A stretch of DNA of 64,000 nucleotides from an uncultured Prevotellaceae bacterium (GTDB lineage: Bacteria > Bacteroidota > Bacteroidia > Bacteroidales > Bacteroidaceae): positions 118,536 to 182,535 of the forward strand of contig CACXQL010000001.1 in the NCBI GenBank assembly GCA_902769805.1. The letters are read 5' to 3'. Below the pieces are notes generated by a model. The model searched no databases. It was not told the origin of the DNA and was given only the letters and a program-made list of their open reading frames with translations. Shown piece by piece: positions 63,832-64,000 of the stretch. Within the stretch, counting starts at the first letter, position 1. Each line of letters starts with the position of its first letter. Position numbers and translations under genes: made by a program.

Positions 63832-64000
63832 TCAAACTCTTGGCTCTAATGGTGTATAGGGGATTCCCCATACCTTAGCAACAGCCTCGTAGGTACATTT
63901 ACCATCCATCATATTGACACCCCGACGAAGGGAGATATCATCACGACATGCCTGCTGCCATCCCTTGTCGGCAAGGGCGATGACATAGCGGAGGGTAGCA
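63832..64000 (-). CDS. ald: Alanine dehydrogenase, C-terminal 55 residues (gene continues past window)
   Basis: The reverse-strand frame is open from the right edge to the TGA at 63832-63834. The visible end reads TLRYVIALADKGWQQACR, then LRRGVNMMDGKCTYEAVA and WGIPYTPLEPRV. This matches the conserved C-terminus of alanine dehydrogenase (ALADKGW, GVN...G..TYEAVA, PYTPLE), which converts L-alanine to pyruvate and ammonia with NAD. The catalytic part is outside the window, so only the family call is made. Confidence 0.83.
   Translation of the reverse strand, partial: ATLRYVIALADKGWQQACRDDISLRRGVNMMDGKCTYEAVAKVWGIPYTPLEPRV

Overview
The window reads as a chromosomal segment of a polysaccharide-degrading member of the Bacteroidota, most likely a Prevotellaceae species (Prevotella/Segatella/Xylanibacter type). 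The reasons are tandem SusC/SusD pairs, DUF2723, DUF5686, reg_prop/Y_Y_Y sensors, short Por-like C-terminal tails, promoters of the TTTG-N19/20-TAnnTTTG type, and no clear Shine-Dalgarno sequences. I saw no tRNA, rRNA, CRISPR array, insertion sequence or phage gene.

Layout. (a) 1-11.7 kb is mostly housekeeping: the end of an OprO/P-type porin with a sodium:solute symporter, a D-2-hydroxyacid dehydrogenase, a reverse-strand operon DUF2723 - polysaccharide deacetylase - nhaD, and a purD - membrane protein - YqaA operon. (b) 11.7-16.6 kb is a reverse-strand operon of a CE6-like esterase, a large membrane protein and a TolB-like lipoprotein with a CxxCH haem motif. (c) 16.8-35.8 kb is a xylan utilisation locus: GH30, GH43-CBM6, and a long operon of two SusC/SusD pairs, a SusE-position lipoprotein, a GH10-fold protein whose nucleophile is replaced by Asn, and a secreted binding-type protein. 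The order matches the xusA-E/xyn10 cluster known from Prevotella bryantii. (d) 36-44.4 kb is housekeeping again: a THUMP RNA methyltransferase - DPP-IV-like peptidase - serB operon, then a DUF5686 protein and a DUF2807 protein whose start codon lies inside a long inverted repeat. (e) 44.6-63.7 kb is the most unusual part. A solo LuxR-type response regulator is followed by two large propeller sensors that have lost most of the usual hybrid two-component output (one has no kinase; the other has a HATPase but no phospho-acceptor histidine, receiver or AraC domain). The sensors sit directly upstream of, and apparently in one operon with, GH31(PA14) - GH2 - GH31, followed by GH2 - GH43. The enzymes suggest removal of side chains from xyloglucan-like oligosaccharides. 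(f) The window ends in the C-terminus of an alanine dehydrogenase on the reverse strand.

How it fits together: locus (c) would bind, cut and import xylan; locus (e) would sense and trim alpha-xylosyl and beta-galactosyl decorated oligosaccharides but contains no SusC/D here. Several non-coding signals are not explained by genes: arrays of degenerate 7-bp repeats at gene junctions, two sets of dyads spaced by 22 bp around the LuxR gene, a folded 100-nt segment with crossing helices, and a 48-bp perfect palindrome.

Start codons were corrected where the longest reading frame began at a TTG inside or upstream of a promoter. All assignments come from reading the sequence; no database search was run.
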